Source of the DNA: Anthoceros angustus
Lineage: Eukaryota; Streptophyta; Anthocerotopsida; Anthocerotales; Anthocerotaceae
Direction: 5' to 3'
NCBI GenBank assembly: GCA_010909165.1
Contig: MU008172.1
Coordinates: 558,001 to 622,000, forward strand
DNA: 64,000 nt
Shown here: positions 11,626 through 21,734 of the stretch, piece after piece
Position numbering within the stretch: the stretch's first letter is position 1
Layout: each line of letters begins with the position of its first letter
Position numbers and translations under genes: made by a program
The notes under the pieces: generated by a model
What the model saw: only the letters and a program-made list of their open reading frames with translations
Databases searched by the model: none
Told to the model about the DNA's origin: nothing

Positions 11626-12131
11626 CAACCATTGAGCAAGCCTCCTCTCCTCCACTTGCATCTTTTGCTCCAACTCTTGCGGTTTGGTCTTGATTTCGCT
11701 CGGCGCTTCTCTCCAAACTGGGTCTTCTCAATTCTCTTCATGTCCGGATTTTGATGGCTTGGTAGCCATCACTTCTCTTGCGTCCATTGCTGGACCGCTA
11801 CCTTCTCCTTCCTAGAGCCTGTTTTGCCCTTCGCTCTTGCTCTAATTGGGCAAAATGCTCCTCATATACATCTCCATAGTCTTTGGGGTGGTTGCGAATG
11901 GCTCTCTCTTGATGCGACAACCTTCCCTCTAGGACCTTCTCTCTGCGGTCTACAAGGTGGAGCTTCTCCTGACCTTTTCCAACTTGGCTGCCTTTTCGGA
12001 CTCCATGGCCTCCAATTGCCATTTGGTCCCTGCCTTCCTCCGGCCATGTCTTTGACTTCCTCTTCTTGCGCCCACAAGGAGGAGCTGGTCCTAGCCCCTT
12101 CAAATCCACAGTGAGTGCTTCACAAAATCTC

Positions 12132-12944
12132 CTAGGGTCCTAATTCCCCCCTTCTTCTTTGGAAATCTCCAGCTCTCACCCCTCGGGCCATCAGCGGTGT
12201 GGAGTCCCTTGTCGCTCCATCCGCTCTCCCACCCGGCGGAGATGGTGGCTGGCGCCGCCCGCTCTCTTCTCCTTCCCTTCCCTGGTAGTGGCGCACTACC
12301 GTGGGGCTGCCCCTCTGTGGTGATGCTCCCCTACCATGGTGTGCCTGCCTCCCACCAGGTGGGTGCCTCCCTAGGGGTGAGGGCGAGTGCCTCTCGTAGG
12401 CACAAAGGGATGGTGGGGACTCCCACCCTTGATCACCCCTCTGTGTAGTCCTTCTCTCATAGACTACCATTGGCCTTCCTTGCCTGCTCTTCCCTCCTTG
12501 CTTGCTCTTGTGGAAAGGATTCCCACTCCAACCTTGTTGCCTCCACTTCTCCTCTTGGCATTGCTTGTGGAGTCGACCTCCCACCTCTTTGCAAAGGCAA
12601 GGCCTTTCCAACCTGGAGGTGGATGACCTCAAAGGATGCCAAGCTCCTTGCTTGTGAGGTCCCTCGGTTTCCCATAAATGCACCAAATAGGTGCTAAGAT
12701 ATGAGCCTTGGCCTTCCTCATCCACGAATTGGTGGGAGCTTCTCTCGATGGATGTATGTATCATACATGATAGTCCCCAATCGGCTTGGCTCCCATGGAA
12801 ATCTTCCACAAAATTGGAGGAAGTTGGTGCTGAAATAAGAGTCGTTGGTAATTTACCCCACACAATCTTTGCGAAGAGCCTCCACTTGACTCCTTGATGC
12901 TCTCGGTCTTCCGACCATTCTTGGCGTGGGCCTTCCTCCTCCAT
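12132..12944 (-). pseudogene. Gag-like / plant transposon-type ORF (270 aa)
   Basis: Longest minus-strand frame of the region. Residues about 44-95 (FVEDFHGSQADWGLSCMIH, then YLSTYLVHLW) have the spacing of the conserved core seen in putative plant transposon protein or gag-like ORFs: an aromatic region, a D-W pair, and a hydrophobic helix about 35 residues on. The rest is low-complexity Arg/Gly/Pro. The LTR ORF at 40795-40992 carries a similar block (YEVVRGSKIDWARMFYDT). The family assignment is tentative; a profile search would settle it. Confidence 0.35.
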
Positions 12945-13961
12945 CCATCATGTCGAGGAACTCTGCGGGATGTCGGAAATCCTCTTCCTCCATTCAACCT
13001 TTCGAGAGAGCAATTCCCTCTTCCTCCGGTCTTCCATACACTTCGAATACTTGAAGTCCAGCAGCGGGATCCGTTCTAGCATTCCTCTCCGGTGCGGCGG
13101 CGCTTCCGATTGATGGAGGTTGATGTAACACTCCTCAATCAATTCCAAATTGGTGTAGGCCATTGGCGGCCATACACCCATCTAGTGGATGTTCTCCTCC
13201 TCCGCCCCTTGCTAATCACCAAATCGGGGTTGAGCTGCAAAGCACAAGTGGGGCATCACCTCACCCCTCTGGCGGGCGCCCTCTGCCTTTTCCCTCGCAG
13301 AGCCCTTGGCGGTGGTTCCTTCCCTTGCCTTTTCCCTCGAGGCATGGCGCCTTTCCTTCTCAAGTGCTTCAAAGGAATTACTCTCCAATTTGAGAGCTTC
13401 AAAATTCACACCTAAACACCCCTTCCTTGTTGTTACTCACTGCAACACCACGTTAGCCACAGCAGTTCTCCATTGCTGCAACCTCCTCTCCGTGGTCCTT
13501 CCTCCGAGGCGTAGCCGCAATTGTTCACAACGCCCTTCACGCCTCAATTCTACGACTGCCAGTGCTTGCCTTCTTGGCTCTTGCTCCGCACCTCCTTCTC
13601 TGGCCAGGTGCGTGGAGCTCCCCTTCGTTGCGGCACTCCACGCTTTTCCTTCTCTCGCTGCTCTCGCGGTGGGGTCGTCCTCCTCAATGGCCGCGATCTT
13701 TTCGCTCGCTTGCTGTGTGATGGCGGCTCCTCTTCCCGCGGCGATGGTAGCCTTCCTTCCTTTGCGTTCGCTCAACTCCAACTCGGCTTTGCTCTTGCTC
13801 TGAAGTGAAGGAAGTCTTAAGCGCACTTTGCCCTTTGGATGGGCACCACGGAGGTGCACAACCCTAGATTTGGTTCATCATTCCAAAATCCTAATCTATC
13901 TAAGCGCCTATTTTCCTATCACTCTATCCCTAATTAATCACTTCCTAATTAATCCATATAT

Positions 13962-14414
13962 TTATTCCCCTATTGGTGGGCATATGTAGTGGATATTCCC
14001 TCTTATTCTAACTCCCTTTCGGCGAGATCTTCGACCTACGCGGTAGGCCCTTCTGATGCGCTCTTCTTTCGGCCTATCGGCGTGGCGTGGCGACCCTCTG
14101 ATGATGACCCGACCTACCGCCCCTTCGGACGCCAATGTCTCATCGAGGGTCACGACCGTTTCTTTCCAGGATATCCTCTTTGCTTCCCCACCACTACCTT
14201 CCAGCTCCAACTTCAAAGAATTCAGGAAATTCCTGACATGATCCCCTTCGATCGATTTTAGCCAAAAAAAAATCAGATTCGTCCTTCTCCCGGCTCGTTT
14301 GGGCGGGTTGCCCAAACTTTTGTATTCCGCAGAGACCACTACGACTGAGCCAGTATTCAGAAGAAGACACAAACTCAGACCCTCAAAATGAGACATTGTA
14401 GACAAACGATGCAA
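13962..14414 (-). pseudogene. Unrecognised minus-strand retroelement ORF
   Basis: 150-residue frame with a plausible helical segment (FFWLKSIEGDHVRNFLNSL) followed by a basic Arg-rich tail. The region 13989-14270 has normal, non-repetitive base composition, unlike the flanking pyrimidine-rich sequence. I do not recognise the family. Its orientation suits it being an upstream part of the degenerate minus-strand element at 9101-13900. Confidence 0.3.
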
Positions 14415-15272
14415 AGAGTTGGAGGCAGCTGGTTTGGTCAGGAAGTCGACTTCTCAGTATGCTGCAGCCACAATGTTGCCTCTTAAAAAAGATGAAAACG
14501 GCGAGTGGAAGGACAGGCGCATGTGTGGCGATTATCGAGCCCTGAATGAGGTGACTCCCATGGAACGATACTCGATGCCTACTCTTGATGAGATCTTTGA
14601 TGCCATTGGGGAAGCCACCTATTTTACCACGTTAGACTTTCGATCCGGGTTCAACCAGATTGTCATTGAGGAAGGTGACAAATGCAAATGACTTTTGGGG
14701 TAAGAAATAGCTGTGGAGTGGGAGACTATACGATTCGGACTCAAGAATCGTCCATATATTTCTTAGGGTAGGGACTTGGAGTTGGGCAAGGGCTAACATT
14801 CGTGAAATGCTATATCGATGACATTACGGTATTGCCGACGACTTGGAGGAGCATCTAGAACATCCGGAGATTTTCTTTGCAAAGATTATCAAGCTCGGAA
14901 GGCCCATAGAAGAAATGCAAGTTTGAGTACAAGGATATTGAATACTTGGGACATAAGATTTTGCCGGGAGGAGTACAGCCCCAATTGGCCAAGGTACAAG
15001 CTGTTAATCATATGCCAAGGCCCAAGGACGTTGCTGCGTTAAGAGCTTTTTTAGGACTTGTTAATTATTATCGAATGTTCATCAGGAACATGAGCGGTAC
15101 ATGCAAGGTGTTATATGAACTTCTGAAGAAGGGCACTCAATGGCATTGGGAACAGGAGCATGAGCAGGCATGGAATGATTTGAAGGAGCAAATAGCAGAA
15201 AGACCAGTGCTCATAAGGCCCAACTTTGAGAAACCATTCATATTATATGGGCGGTTGGAGTGCCGGGCATAG
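14401..15272 (+). pseudogene. Ty3/gypsy RT and RNase H fragment
   Basis: 14419-14691 encodes the fingers and palm of a gypsy RT: KELEAAGLVRKSTSQYA, then MCGDYRALNEVT, MPTLDEIFDAIG and FTTLDFRSGFNQI with the palm aspartate. The central part, including the VDD motif, is scrambled by frameshifts (14692-14945; CYIDDITV-like sequence can be traced near 14808-14830). 14946-15272 resumes with GHKILPGGVQP, ALRAFLGLVNYYRMFI and WNDLKEQIAERPVL, the RT-RNase H connection. No LTRs are visible. It belongs to a different family from the 1-8.2 kb element (MEAAGLVRKSTS versus LLKKGLIEESVS at the matching position). Confidence 0.88.
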
Positions 15273-15599
15273 GTCTTGTGCTTGCTCAAAGGACCAAAGC
15301 GGTGAGGAACGAGTGTGGCATACACAAGTAGATCTAACAAATGAGGCAACTACTCCTCCTATGAAGGGAATGTTTGGGCTGCGGTGTGACGATGAAAAAG
15401 TAGATGAAGACGCAAGTCGCAGCTGAGCCTCCCAAGTCCTCCGATCAAAATCCTTGTGGACCCGACCAATGTGGTTATTGACCCCGCGAGGCTTGAATAA
15501 TTTCCCGCACACGGGACATGGAGTGTCCTTCATAGGGACGGGAGAATGGGGCCCCAAGCATCGAAAAAAGAAAAACTTGAAAAATTCCACCCACAGCAT
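15243..15599 (-). pseudogene. Small ORF with a C2H2-type zinc-finger motif
   Basis: The minus-strand frame contains CPVCGKLFKPRGVNNHIGRVH at about 15460-15525, which matches C-x2-C-x12-H-x4-H, a plausible single C2H2 finger. It is preceded by MKDTP and followed by a basic helical stretch (KDFDRRTWEAQLRL). The 3' part overlaps the gypsy fragment on the other strand and is probably fortuitous. Single fingers of this type occur at the N-terminus of some non-LTR retroelement ORFs and in host proteins. Nothing nearby decides between them. Confidence 0.35.
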
Positions 15600-15887
15600 A
15601 TATCGCCGAAAAACGTGCCCGCCTAGTGGCCTGGATAAAAACCTAACCCCTAACCACCGCCGGAAATATTACGTGGGCACGGACCAGGGTATCATTTTGA
15701 CCGAGTACTATCTCAGTCCCCGGGACCGCCTAGCCTGGCTACGCTCGGTCCCGGTCCGAGGAGGAACCGTGCCTTTTTGCGACCCTTGGTCACTAAATAT
15801 AATAATATTAAATAAATAATTTATAAATAATAATAAAAACAGATGCAGTCTGACCGGCACAGACCTAATAGATTGCGCCCATGATAA
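15600..15887. other. Intergenic, no gene seen
   Basis: No frame with recognisable content; short AT-rich stretch at 15795-15840. Confidence 0.5.
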
Positions 15888-15993
15888 GATGGGTCCATGT
15901 GTCCATAATAAATATAAATTCTTGGATATAAAATTAAGTAGATGGGTCCATGTGTCCATAATAAATATAAATCCTTGGATATAAAATTAAGTA
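15888..15993 (+). repeat. 53-bp tandem duplication
   Basis: Units 15888-15940 and 15941-15993 each begin gatgggtccatgtgtccata and end ggatataaaattaagta. They differ at one base (attcttgg versus atccttgg), so the duplication is recent or conserved. Confidence 0.95.
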
Positions 15994-16408
15994 ATTTACT
16001 AATTTTAAACGGACCTTTTATGAATCCTCGGTCCTCAAGGGTAATAGGGGACGAGGGTGGGGAACGGGACTCAAGAACCTCCGATCCCATGTTTTTAACA
16101 CATGCAAGGGACGGGACCGAGCTTGGGACGGTCAAAATGACACCGCACGGACCGCCACGCCGCCATACTCGGGCCGGAGCTCGTGCGCAAGCCGGGCCCA
16201 GCATGCGGGCCTCCTCGCTTCACACGTGTGACCGGGAAGACCAAAAATAGGGGCACTGACGGTGGGAACATCCGCCGGCAGGGGACGACGCGAGCCCACC
16301 GCCGCCCGGCGCGCCGAAAGGCTGATGACACTAGCCCACGACATGGGCCACCCGCACTCACTTCACACCGCAGCCGGTCCTCCGCTTTCCCGCTCCCGCA
16401 CGCTGTGG
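15994..16408. other. Intergenic GC-rich sequence
   Basis: No gene is supported. Frames at 15942-16250 and 16183-16929 are open because of high GC and the simple repeat downstream; they have no recognisable domain. Confidence 0.4.
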
Positions 16409-16654
16409 CGGGGCAAGGGGCAAGGGCAAGGCAAGGGCAAGGCAAGGGCAGGGGCAGGGCAGGGCAGGCAAGGCAGGCAGGGGCAGGCAAGGCGGGGGGC
16501 AAGGGCAAGGGCAAGGGCAAGGGCAAGGGCAAGGGCAGGGCAGGGGCAGGGCAAGGGCAAGGCAAGGGGCAAGGGCAAGGGCAAGGGGCAAGGGCAAGGG
16601 CAAGGGCAAGGGCAAGGGCAAGGGCAAGGGCAAGGGCAAGGGCAAGGGCAAGGG
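16409..16654 (+). repeat. GGGCAA hexanucleotide array (about 245 bp)
   Basis: Tandem GGGCAA, with interspersed GGGCAG, GGCAA and GGGGCAA variants in the first two thirds and a pure run at the right end. The plus strand has regularly spaced G-triplets, so G-quadruplex formation is possible. Because the unit is six bases, all three frames on each strand stay open (GQGKGK and PLPLPL type peptides). The long open frames here are artefacts of the repeat. Confidence 0.97.
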
Positions 16655-16746
16655 TGTCAAGGTTAATGTATAAAAATTTACGAGTTCAAGATGCCGAAAA
16701 CAAGGAAAAGGTAAGGAGCAAGCTAGTGGGGTTTGGGAGACAAAGT

Positions 16747-16805
16747 AGGCTTGATCGAGATTGGGATCGCTCGAGAACGCACGGATCCCAATCTCGATCA
16801 GGCCT
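16747..16805. repeat. Perfect-arm inverted repeat (hairpin)
   Basis: Arms 16752-16768 (tgatcgagattgggatc) and 16784-16800 are exact reverse complements over 17 bases. With one wobble the pairing extends to 22 bases (16747-16768 with 16784-16805). The loop is 15 bases. There is no run of T after it and no gene beside it, so it is not an evident terminator. Confidence 0.9.
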
Positions 16806-16905
16806 CACTTGCAGTAGGTGCCTGCTGGACAGCTATGAGCCCATCCACGTTGCTGCCCGCCGCCTGGGCTGCGTCAGAGCCATAGCTGCATTTTCGACTG
16901 TAATG

Positions 16906-17400
16906 GTGCATTACGTGGTGGAAAATTAGGGCCTATTAAGGGGAGGTCTATACATATGTATTAGGTCCATATATATACCTATGTATTCTAATAAATGTTG
17001 AAATTTGATGAAAATTATTTTTCATAAATATTGAATTTTGAAAATATAAATATTTATGTTGAACCTTATTTTTTCAAAAATTAACTATTTCGAAATTATT
17101 CTATTCAACCACCCCTCGGGGTACGGTATATACCCTCAACCCTCCTCTTAATGCCAATCTTGCACACTCTCACTTACTTCTAGGCATTATTACTTGTTAA
17201 CAATCTTTTAATGAATTTATCGTAAAATATCAGCTGGAGTTGAGTTTCAAGTTCTTTTACGAAAGGACTCCGTAAGGTCATTGAAATATTGCATCCTTGA
17301 TAGGTGATTAAAAAGATTATTAATTTCAAGCTTCCTACTGGGTAGGTAGGTAGTTGAATACCATAGGAAATGAGGATGGTTTTTAAGAAGGCAAGGCAAA
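16906..17400. other. AT-rich intergenic sequence upstream of eIF3j
   Basis: No coding signal. It contains several short A/T palindromes and the transition to the eIF3j promoter region. Confidence 0.5.
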
Positions 17401-17415
17401 TATCACATATTCGAG

Positions 17416-17429
17416 CCCTAACCCTAAAA
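17416..17429 (+). promoter_or_regulatory. Telo-box-like element (ccctaaccctaaaa) upstream of eIF3j
   Basis: Two tandem CCCTAA units lie 482 bases upstream of the eIF3j start codon. In flowering plants the telo-box (AAACCCTAA and variants) is a known promoter or 5'UTR motif of translation-machinery genes, bound by Pur-alpha- and TRB-type factors. The position fits such a role for eIF3j, but the transcription start is not visible from sequence. Confidence 0.5.
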
Positions 17430-17910
17430 GGGTCGCCAGATAGCTTACCACGCGTCTATACGTCCCGTCTTCTCTCGAAGTTCGTGCCAGTGCTTGCCAG
17501 AGTGTGGATCCTCGCTAGCCGCGATCTCCTTTCACTGCGCACTTCTGGTGATCCTGCGCTGCACATCAGTGCTTTGGTCTCAGCTCCACTACTCGAATCC
17601 ATGTCTACTGCTCCCCACTTGCATTGGTTGCTTCCGTTTGTCTTGCCTCCAGGCCAACCCGGCATTGCTGGTTGCGTTTTTAGTCGTAAGGGGTTGCGCG
17701 GATCGCTTGGCAGTATATGATGTGAAGGGGAGGAAACCCCTGCGATGGTGACCAGGGTTTCGATCAGGCCGTTGCTTGCATCGGCCCGCGGATTGTGACC
17801 GACTTCTGAACTCCAAGCGTGGGAGTGCAACAGGGTGACAGTAATCTAAGCAGGGTGGCACTAGTTGCCGCTGTCACTTTGCTGTGCCAGCTTAACCCAA
17901 ACCGGAAGCC

Positions 17911-19350
17911 ATGGATGATGACTGGGGTATGCTCTTGCCGCACAATTCATATTCCAGGGTCCTCCGTGACTGTCTCGCGCATTTCTGTATTGCGGTCTCG
18001 CTCGGCCGTTTATTTTCGTTCAAGTTATGCTGTTTTGGCTGGGCTTGACCTGCATCCCAGCTCCGTGCTAGAGTCTTCATTGTTGCGTGCTTCGGGTGCT
18101 GCAGATGCCGAAGACTTCGTGCCGCCTGCCCCTGTTATAGCGAAACCAGAGCCTTCTAAGAGTCCTTGGGAAGATGAAGAGGATGTTGAAGAGGAAGTTG
18201 TGAAAGCTTCCTGGGAAGATGAGGATGCACCGGATCCTGTAAGTCCGTCGTCCTTCTTCTCATGGATTGACAGAGCTTGTGCATCCTGGACTTGTATCCT
18301 TTTCGTGCGATTGCATCCCGAAGAGTTGTGGAATGGGGAGTCGGATGGTAGTACCAACGCCCTTAGACTGTCCCTTGGATTGTCCTGGTTCGGGACCCTA
18401 AAGGTTGCTGTGCTAGGTGAAACAGGCCCCAGATGCGGCTTTGCCTCCTCCACCACCAAAGCCCAAAGCTGAGAAGAAGAAGCCTGTCGAACCCAAGAAA
18501 AAGAAGGTCGCAGACGAAAGACTGGCAGACCCTGTGGCGGAGAAGCTTCGGCAACAGAGGTACTTGGCTTGGATTCACTCAATGTTTGTTGTTGACTTCT
18601 AGAGTTTCTAGGTTAAGGGAATGACAGGTCCCTCTCGTCATCAAAATAGACTTATCGAAGAGGCTGACTATCAGTCCACAACGGAGCTATTTGGCCAAAG
18701 CAAAGAGGGAGTCCATACGCTAGATAACTTCATCCCCAAGTCCGAAGAGGACTTCTTGGAGTATGCGGAGTTACTTGCCAATAAGTTGAAGCCCTTTGAG
18801 GTTTGTTTTGATGGCAAGCGGTTATTTCCAGTTGATGTGTTGGTGCCTCATTGTTGGCCGATTGCCACCCATGGGTGTGCGAAGCGTTGATCAGGTGCAC
18901 ATCGCCTCGTTCCAGAAAAGCTTCCACTACCTCACGATGCTCAAGGCTCTGGTGAAGCTCTCTGTGGGATCCCTCAAAGCTGCAGATGCCAAGGAGTTGG
19001 CCTCCAGTGCGACTGTTGTCGCAAATGAGAAGCTGAAGGCGGAAAAAGATGCCGCTGGAAAGAAGAAGTCTGGTGAGCCGTCTTACCCTTAACTCATATT
19101 ATTTGCTAGGACTCTGGGTATCGGATATCCGTCTGCATTGTCGTACCCGGATTTCGTATTCGGATCGAGTGTAGACGTTTTTTTCAAGCGTATCCAGTGA
19201 TTTGAGCTACACCTGTATGGTTGGCCTCCTTACATCCGGCTATCCTACCCGCTTACAGGACCCAAGAAGAAACAGCTTCATGTCGACAAACCTGATGACG
19301 ATGGCTTTGGCGTTGCATACGACGACGCGGACGACTACGATTTTATGTGA
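17911..19350 (+). CDS. Eukaryotic translation initiation factor 3 subunit J (eIF3j), six exons
   Basis: Coding exons are 17911-17926, 18105-18238, 18426-18559, 18650-18800, 18916-19072 and 19259-19350. All five introns are GT-AG (178, 187, 90, 115, 186 bp), and the joined frame is 684 nt, giving 227 residues. The start is ATG at 17911 (MDDDW, context gccATGG), typical of the family. Residues 18-50 are acidic (PWEDEEDVEEEVV, SWEDEDAPDP). Next come a P-P-P-P-P-K-P-K-A-E-K-K-K basic linker (about 57-75), the conserved DERLADPVAEKLR block, DYQSTTELFG, TLDNFIPKSEEDFLEYAELL, the SFHYLTMLKALVKLS helix, and the C-terminal GFGVAYDDADDYDFM. eIF3j is a loosely bound eIF3 subunit that sits in the 40S decoding centre and mRNA entry channel during initiation. 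Length and order match plant eIF3j. A telo-box motif lies upstream. The gene is intact and convergent with the PsbP-domain gene. Confidence 0.95.
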
Positions 19351-19990
19351 TCTGTGCCAGTAGGACATCTATTTTTTTTCCGTGGCTCCCCTTCTGATTC
19401 TTATGTGCGTGCGGGTCCTCTCCGGTGTGGGTTGGGCTTGTAGCTTCGGCCGTCTCTTGTTACTTTTATCTTTCTTGAGGTTTTGGGAGATGAAGTTTTG
19501 AGAGGTGTATTATCCTGTTGCCCGAAGTGTATGCTCTCCGTCAAGTGCTTGCTACTTGACTTTGAAGCTTGACCTGAGGCTGATCACGTTGGTATGTAAT
19601 TCGTGGGAAGACATTACACGTTAGTGTGCAGAATGTTGGACTAAAACCCTAAACCCCATGTGATACAATTTGGAATTCTCAGTTCACTGTAAGACAGCAG
19701 TAGGGAAGATGAGGACGAGCCTCGGAAGCCGAGGAAGAGGGTCCATAACATTCATATGTCACTTGCTTTCCACAATGCCTAGAACCAAAGGCGCCTACGG
19801 TAATCACGGTAGGTGACAGACTTAAAGCAAAGAAGTGATCTGTGACAACGTAGATTACACGCGTGGGGAAGCAAATCCAAGCTCACAAGTCCGATGAAGG
19901 GAAGATGGAAATAACAAGGCTGATGGGGTAGGTTGAGGAAATAACAGACAAGCAGGTGCAGAGCAGGTTGAAGGAAGGTGACGTGCCGAT
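19351..19990. other. Convergent intergenic region (3' ends of eIF3j and the PsbP-domain gene)
   Basis: Contains both 3'UTRs. No canonical AATAAA is obvious for either gene, which is common in plants. An aaaccctaaacccc stretch at 19645-19660 resembles telomere-type repeats. No coding region seen. Confidence 0.5.
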
Positions 19991-20836
19991 CTAAATGGTC
20001 TGAAAAGACTCGTGAATGTGGCGGAGAAGTTGCTCATCACGGGCCCAGTCCTGCGTGGGAGCCTTGACAAAATGCGCATACAACTTATTCTTAGTGCAGG
20101 TGACAGAGATGAGGCCATGAGCCACCGGACTGTCGATTTCATAGTCGTAGTAGACCTGGCCCTTCTCATCCTGGCGATCCGACGCCTTGATATCATCAGC
20201 CAAAGAAATGATGTCCTGCAGAGTTACATCGGAGAGGGCAAGGTTGTCCAGGACGGCGTCACGGGGAGCTAGCTTCCGGAAGCCCGACAGGAAGGTAAGG
20301 TAAACCTTCTCCTCCTTCCGCTTGGGATTGTAGAATTCGCTATCTGTGCCGTTGGTTCCCTTCTCCACCTTGGAGATGAGCCGCTCCTTCCAGCCCTGCG
20401 GAACATCGAAGGTGTACTCCGCCGAGTCCCTCTTGCTAGAATTGCCGCCATAACCCCCATAGCTGGATGCACTGGCTGCGGTGCCGAAGTAGACGTTGAA
20501 GTTGGAGCTGTCTGCAGCCAGAGCAGGGGACCCTCCCGCCATCAGCGCAGCGGCCAGCGCTCCCACCAGTCCCAGCTTCACCGCACCGAAGCCATTCACG
20601 TGTGCTCCCGAGCACGGCGCCGCCGCACGCTCCACCGCGGCTTCCTCCGACTGCAGCCCCTCCCGAGCTTGGACGCGCCATTGCCTGCCGTCCTTCCGCC
20701 CGCTGGCCGCATTCCTGCGCATGCACAAGAAGGCTTCAACATTGGCGCCCCCTCCTCCCGGCTGCGTCTGCTTGCTGCTGCCAGATGCGGGTGCCGCGCA
20801 CACTATGGCGGCCGGGCCGAACGCGATGGACGCCAT
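19991..20836 (-). CDS. PsbP-domain protein, thylakoid lumen (PPD4-like)
   Basis: A single intronless frame of 281 residues. I start it at the ATG at 20836 (MASIAFGPAA), typical of a transit peptide; an in-frame ATG at 20887 would add 17 residues. Residues 1-80 are Ala/Ser/Arg-rich with few acids (chloroplast transit peptide). Residues 86-101 are hydrophobic (KLGLVGALAAALMAG) and end in ALA-A near 107, a lumenal signal-peptidase site. No twin arginine precedes it, suggesting the Sec route. The mature part has NFNVYFGTAASASSYGGYGG, then the PsbP fold: YTFDVPQGWKERLISKVEKG, GTDSEFYNPKRK, LAPRDAVLDNLALSDV, GQVYYDYEID, ISVTCTKNKLYAHFVKAP and LRHIHESFQTI. This pattern is closest in my memory to Arabidopsis PPD4, the 29.8-kDa lumenal protein of unclear function. 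The subfamily is less certain than the fold. Confidence 0.9.
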   Translation of the reverse strand: MASIAFGPAAIVCAAPASGSSKQTQPGGGGANVEAFLCMRRNAASGRKDGRQWRVQAREGLQSEEAAVERAAAPCSGAHVNGFGAVKLGLVGALAAALMAGGSPALAADSSNFNVYFGTAASASSYGGYGGNSSKRDSAEYTFDVPQGWKERLISKVEKGTNGTDSEFYNPKRKEEKVYLTFLSGFRKLAPRDAVLDNLALSDVTLQDIISLADDIKASDRQDEKGQVYYDYEIDSPVAHGLISVTCTKNKLYAHFVKAPTQDWARDEQLLRHIHESFQTI

Positions 20837-20887
20837 CGCTCCAAATCCAGCACACTTGCGCGAGTGTACGAGAAACCCGACCTTCAC

Positions 20888-21022
20888 GATCCGCAGAGGA
20901 TAAGGAAGCTGATGGAAGCGCAGTTCAGTCTCCGGGTTTTCGTTAGAAAAATAAAAACTTCGGCGCCCGCTTCGCGTGGGCTATGGCAGTATCGGGTGCT
21001 GCCGCACCCACGACCCGGGACA

Positions 21023-21053
<31 letters not shown>

Positions 21054-21449
21054 TGGCCCTGGAGCGGGTGACTGGATTTCCATTCTCCAAGCTGTCGGCC
21101 GCATACTTGCACATGCCCAAGTCTCACACAGAGATCATGAACTCGTCGACCCACAACCAGTTCCTTCTCAGCTGTACGTAATCTAGCCCAGTGTAAGACA
21201 GAGACTGACAATTAGCAGATTCTGTGTGGTTGCAGCGGCCTCATCATCAGAAAGCTTCCCCTGCTTCCAGGGTAACAGCCGAGACAAGTCCCATTTCCGA
21301 ACCTGCTCGCGCCTGCCAGGTTCAGGCTTATCCGGAGCTGGAGTCGGAACGAGACGCACCATGACCCATCTTCATACTTGGCCAAGGTCATCAACCCAAG
21401 CTGGCGTGCAATTGTTTTCCCACAGCAGCCCTAGGGGGTGGGCGAGGGA
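20888..21449. other. Upstream region of the PsbP-domain gene
   Basis: Holds the presumed promoter and 5'UTR (minus strand) and a short GGAGCC repeat. I see no clear G-box or other light-response element. Open frames on both strands are repeat- and GC-driven. Confidence 0.45.
21023..21054 (+). repeat. Short GGAGCC microsatellite
   Basis: About five tandem ggagcc units, roughly 190 bases upstream of the PsbP-domain start codon. They keep frames open on both strands (EPEPEPE and GSGSGS type peptides). Confidence 0.9.
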
Positions 21450-21625
21450 TTTGGCGGGGGTGGGCAACAGTTCCAAAGGCTTGTTAGAACGCCACCATGA
21501 TGCAGCCTTCCCTTTGGCAATGAGCTTGCACTTCGAGTAGAGCACATGTGCCTGATATCGGAGCGCGGTTGACGATGAGGAAATTTGCTCTCGTCGGGAA
21601 GAAGCGGACAACGCGATAATGTAAA
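21450..21625 (+). repeat. Diverged dispersed repeat, copy 1
   Basis: Shares an ordered series of landmarks with 62220-62425: ttagaacgcc, atgcagcctt, tggca, gtagagcacatgtgcctgat versus ggagcagatgtgcctgat, a cggag core, gacgatgaggaa versus gacgaagaggaa, and cgcgataatg versus cgcaatag. Divergence is high. The repeat type is unknown. Confidence 0.6.
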
Positions 21626-21734
21626 GGGGGGGGCCACAAACACGGTACATTCTCTACCTCGCCAGAACCGACCGCAACCTCTCTTTGGTAGTGGTTAGCG
21701 TGGGGGAGGCCAGCCATGGCAGATGGTGAAGGCT

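Larger units (their letters stand above)
9101..14400 (-). mobile_element. Degenerate GC-rich retroelement region, mainly minus-strand coding character
   Basis: The plus strand is strongly pyrimidine-rich. The longer minus-strand frames are charged, Glu/Arg/Gln-rich and coiled-coil-like, as in gag-like regions of plant LTR elements: 11798-12109 (DYGDVYEEHFAQLEQERRAK), 12132-12944, and 13962-14414 (GDHVRNFLNSLKLELEG). No protease, RT or integrase motifs were found, so it is either a non-autonomous element or a decayed gag/LTR portion. The texture resembles the LTRs at 28185-32382 and the GC-rich region at 53.5-58.6 kb. The frames 9187-9783 and 9972-10415 on the plus strand look like composition artefacts. 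Confidence 0.5.

Noticed and set aside
16183-16929. 248-residue plus frame with GKGKGK repeats, and proline/leucine frames on the minus strand
   Set aside because: Six-base repeat keeps all frames open; no domain on either side of the array.
17370-17720. Plus frame as an extra N-terminal exon of eIF3j
   Set aside because: The eIF3j family starts with a short M-D-D-x-W peptide, which is found at 17911 with a good splice donor; the upstream frame has no similarity.
20981-21211. Gly/Ser and Arg/Leu repeat peptides upstream of the PsbP-domain gene
   Set aside because: Produced by the short GGAGCC microsatellite.
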